Assembly (NCBI GenBank): GCA_029884035.1
Contig: JAOUIM010000113.1
Location: forward strand, 1-9,376
Length of the DNA stretch: 9,376 bases
Direction: 5' to 3'
From: Aquincola sp.
GTDB lineage: Bacteria > Pseudomonadota > Gammaproteobacteria > Burkholderiales > Burkholderiaceae_C
Within the stretch, counting starts at the first letter, position 1. Each line of letters opens with the position of its first letter. The notes under the pieces are model-generated. The model was not told the DNA's origin, did no database searches, and saw nothing but the letters and a program-made list of their open reading frames with translations. The position numbers and the translations under genes were made by a program. Shown piece after piece: positions 7,217-9,376 of the stretch.

Positions 7217-7249
7217 AAAAAGCCCCCGTCGCGTTCGCGGCGGGGGCTT
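7217..7249 (-). terminator. Rho-independent terminator after the TonB-dependent receptor gene
   Basis: An inverted repeat has arms 7220-7233 and 7236-7249 (14 bases each, one G-T type mismatch) and a very short loop. On the minus strand it reads as a GC-rich hairpin ending GGGGGCTT and running into a TTTTT tract (7221-7217). It starts 24 bases beyond the receptor stop codon at 7274, in the right orientation to end that transcript. It should limit readthrough into the halogenase and DUF6445-like genes, so these are either expressed at a lower level or have their own promoter. Confidence 0.87.
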
Positions 7250-7273
7250 GCATGCGGGCCGAGGCCTGCAGCG

Positions 7274-9376
7274 TCAGAACTTGTACGACACGCCGAACAG
7301 GTACGTCTTGCCGTACTTGTCCAGCTTGGTCTGGTTGCCGGCACCGTCCAATTCGATGTACGGCTCGTTGGTGACGTTGTTGATCTGCAGCAGGAAGTTC
7401 AGACCCTTGGCCGGACCGCTCTGCACCTCGTAGCCGAGCTGCAGGTCGGTCACCGTCTCGGCCTTGGCGAACTTGTACTCGCGGTCCGCGCCGAAGCCTT
7501 CGATCTCGGCGATGAACTTCGAGCGATTGCGCGCGGCCACGCGGGCCGAGAAGCCGTACTTCTCGTAGTAAGCGGTCAGCGTCGCCACGTTCTTCGACAG
7601 GCCGGGCAAAGGTCGTGTGTCGGCGTCGCCGAACGGCTTGATCTTGCTGTCGGTGAACGATGCGCTGGCCTGGATGCCAAACCCGTCGAGCGTCGGCGAG
7701 AGCAGGTTCAGCGGCACGGATGCGGCCAGTTCGACACCCGAGATGCTGCCACCCGAACCGTTGATCGGTGCGGTGAACTCTCCGATGTTGGAAATCGGCG
7801 TACGACCCGACAGATTGGGGAAGCCGGTGAAATCGAAAGCCGGGTTCTTGATGTCCAGGATGTAGCTGCCCAGGTCCTTGTAGAAGGCGGCAGCAGCGAC
7901 ATAGCCTCGGGTGCCGAAATACTTCTCGTACGACACGTCCAGCGCAGTCGCGCGGAACGGGTCGAGCTTCGGGTTGCCGCCACTGCCGGTCCATACGCCG
8001 TTGGTCCCCACCTCGGACCGGGAGAAGGCGCTCAATTGGTCCATGCGGGGGCGGGCCATCTGCCGGCCCAGACCCACGCGAACGATCTGGTCTCCGCTCA
8101 GATCGAAGATCAGGTTGGCAGTAGGCAGGAAGTCGGTGTAGCGCTTGCCGTCGGTACGAAAGCCGGCCGGGGCGCCCTGGCTCGTGTTGTCCACGATCGC
8201 GGCGGTCGAACTCTGATCCGAGTTGACGATCTGCACGCCCACGTTGCCTCGGACCGGAAGCCCGAACAGCTGGGTATCCACGTCCGCCTTGGCAAACAGC
8301 GTGGTGATCTTCTCGTTGACCTTCCAGCCCTTGCGCAGGATGTCGCCGTTGACGTTGGCGTCGAAACGGTAAGCGCTCAGGGCGCTGGCCGGATCGAAGG
8401 CCACGGTGGTCAGGTTGGTGCCGGGAATCGGCAATGCAGTGGCACCGGCGGGCAGCGGCGCGCCCGGGTTGTCGTTGGTACGACCGAGCAGACGCAGGAA
8501 AGCCTCTTCAGCGCTCTTGGTCTTGTCGCGTTGGGTGTGGTTGATGCCGAAGTCGACCTTGGAGAACATCCCTTCCAGATCATGCTGGGCCGACAGGCGC
8601 AAGGCCTTGATCTTGTCGTCGGTCGTGATGATCTTGTCGTAGCCGTTCTGGCCCCACGACTCAGGGTCGGTCAGGCGGAGCGTGCTGAGGTTGCTGCGGT
8701 CGTACTGCAGCGACGCGATCTGGTTGTAGTTGGCAATCGTCACGTTCTCGGGCAACGGACGGTTGTTCACCGTGTCGAACTGGCCGGCCTCCATCTCGGT
8801 GATGCGCTCGGTGCTCTTGGCCGACGAATAGCTCAGATCGACATTGGCGGTCCACTTGTCGGCGAACTTGTACTTGGTATTCCAGCCGACCGAGTTCAGC
8901 TCGTCGTTGCGCGGCTCCCAGATGTGGCGCGACAACGGGTTGACGTTGCCCCAGACGCCGCTGATCAGGCGGTTGTTGTCGAACACGGGGTTGGTCAGCG
9001 TCGGATACTGGTAGTTGCCGACGCCCTTCCAGCTGTCGTTCATCTGCGCCTCGATGCCGCGCTTGACGATTTCCTTGTCGAACTTGGAGTAGAAGATGTC
9101 CACCGTGCTCGACAACTGCTTGTTCGGCTTGAACTCGAGCACGGCCATTGCGCCGTCGCGCGTCTCGGACGTCGTGTCGACGAAGTACTTGAAACCCTGG
9201 TTGTAGGTGAACTGGACGCCGCCGTTCAAGGTCGGGTCCTGTGCGGTGTTCTGGGTGTCGTAGGTCTCGGTGCGCTGCTTCTCGACATCCTGTTTCAGCC
9301 GTGCGAAGCCGACCGCCACGCCCACCGTGCGGTCGGCGAACTGGTCGATGTAGGAGATGTTGAAGCGGTTGCCCGT
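7274..9376 (-). CDS. TonB-dependent outer-membrane receptor, C-terminal 700 residues (5' end outside window)
   Basis: The frame is open to the window edge, so the signal peptide, TonB box and plug domain lie outside. What is visible is most of the 22-stranded beta-barrel. The first residues (TGNRFNISYIDQFADRTVGV) and the segment RDGAMAVLEFKPNKQ then STVDIFYSKFD are typical of the TonB-Xanth-Caul subfamily (TIGR01782), which imports oligosaccharides such as maltodextrins. A later segment, VGLGRQMARPRMDQLSAF, then GNPKLDPFRATALDVSYEKYF and AFYKDLGSYI, is the usual C-terminal barrel signature. The protein ends YLFGVSYKF, the terminal aromatic residue needed for outer-membrane insertion. The GTG at 9325 is internal, not the start. 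The amylase genes nearby suggest an alpha-glucan substrate, by inference. A terminator follows the gene. Confidence 0.95.
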   Translation of the reverse strand, partial: TGNRFNISYIDQFADRTVGVAVGFARLKQDVEKQRTETYDTQNTAQDPTLNGGVQFTYNQGFKYFVDTTSETRDGAMAVLEFKPNKQLSSTVDIFYSKFDKEIVKRGIEAQMNDSWKGVGNYQYPTLTNPVFDNNRLISGVWGNVNPLSRHIWEPRNDELNSVGWNTKYKFADKWTANVDLSYSSAKSTERITEMEAGQFDTVNNRPLPENVTIANYNQIASLQYDRSNLSTLRLTDPESWGQNGYDKIITTDDKIKALRLSAQHDLEGMFSKVDFGINHTQRDKTKSAEEAFLRLLGRTNDNPGAPLPAGATALPIPGTNLTTVAFDPASALSAYRFDANVNGDILRKGWKVNEKITTLFAKADVDTQLFGLPVRGNVGVQIVNSDQSSTAAIVDNTSQGAPAGFRTDGKRYTDFLPTANLIFDLSGDQIVRVGLGRQMARPRMDQLSAFSRSEVGTNGVWTGSGGNPKLDPFRATALDVSYEKYFGTRGYVAAAAFYKDLGSYILDIKNPAFDFTGFPNLSGRTPISNIGEFTAPINGSGGSISGVELAASVPLNLLSPTLDGFGIQASASFTDSKIKPFGDADTRPLPGLSKNVATLTAYYEKYGFSARVAARNRSKFIAEIEGFGADREYKFAKAETVTDLQLGYEVQSGPAKGLNFLLQINNVTNEPYIELDGAGNQTKLDKYGKTYLFGVSYKF

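Noticed and set aside
9323..9325. GTG as the start of the TonB-dependent receptor
   Set aside because: The frame stays open to the window edge with receptor-like sequence (RFNISYIDQF) before it, so this valine codon is internal.

Overview
The window is high-GC DNA with tightly packed genes and periplasmic or outer-membrane export signals. It contains a long Xanthomonas/Caulobacter-type TonB-dependent receptor and a neighbouring flavin-dependent tryptophan-halogenase-like gene. This points to a Gram-negative proteobacterium. A Burkholderiales (Rubrivivax/Roseateles-like) source is my best guess, but that is inference from composition and gene style only; a Xanthomonadales or Caulobacterales source is not excluded.

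Layout. On the + strand, positions 1-458 hold the C-terminal end of a GH13 alpha-amylase-family enzyme. It overlaps by 4 bases (GTGA) a complete 904-residue secreted GH13 amylase (455-3169) with duplicated N-terminal starch-binding-like modules. A short gap leads to a predicted outer-membrane lipoprotein with an Asp-box beta-propeller (3236-4855). This block converges, with only 18 bases between stop codons, on a minus-strand block. Read in the direction of transcription, that block is: a TonB-dependent receptor (9376 down to 7274, 5' end outside the window), a strong Rho-independent terminator (7249-7217), a flavin-dependent halogenase (7141-5591) and a DUF6445-like protein with a 2-oxoglutarate/Fe(II) oxygenase motif (5581-4874). 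No intergenic stretch exceeds 300 bases, and I saw no tRNA, rRNA, CRISPR or insertion sequence.

How it may work together. This looks like a carbohydrate utilisation locus for starch, maltodextrin or a related alpha-glucan. The exported amylase would cut the polymer, the TonB-dependent receptor would import oligosaccharides across the outer membrane, and the partly visible GH13 enzyme would degrade them further. Halogenase homologues are known next to receptors of this class in Caulobacter, Brevundimonas and Xanthomonas, but their natural substrate in that setting is unresolved. The halogenase plus DUF6445 pair is therefore the least understood and most interesting part of the window.
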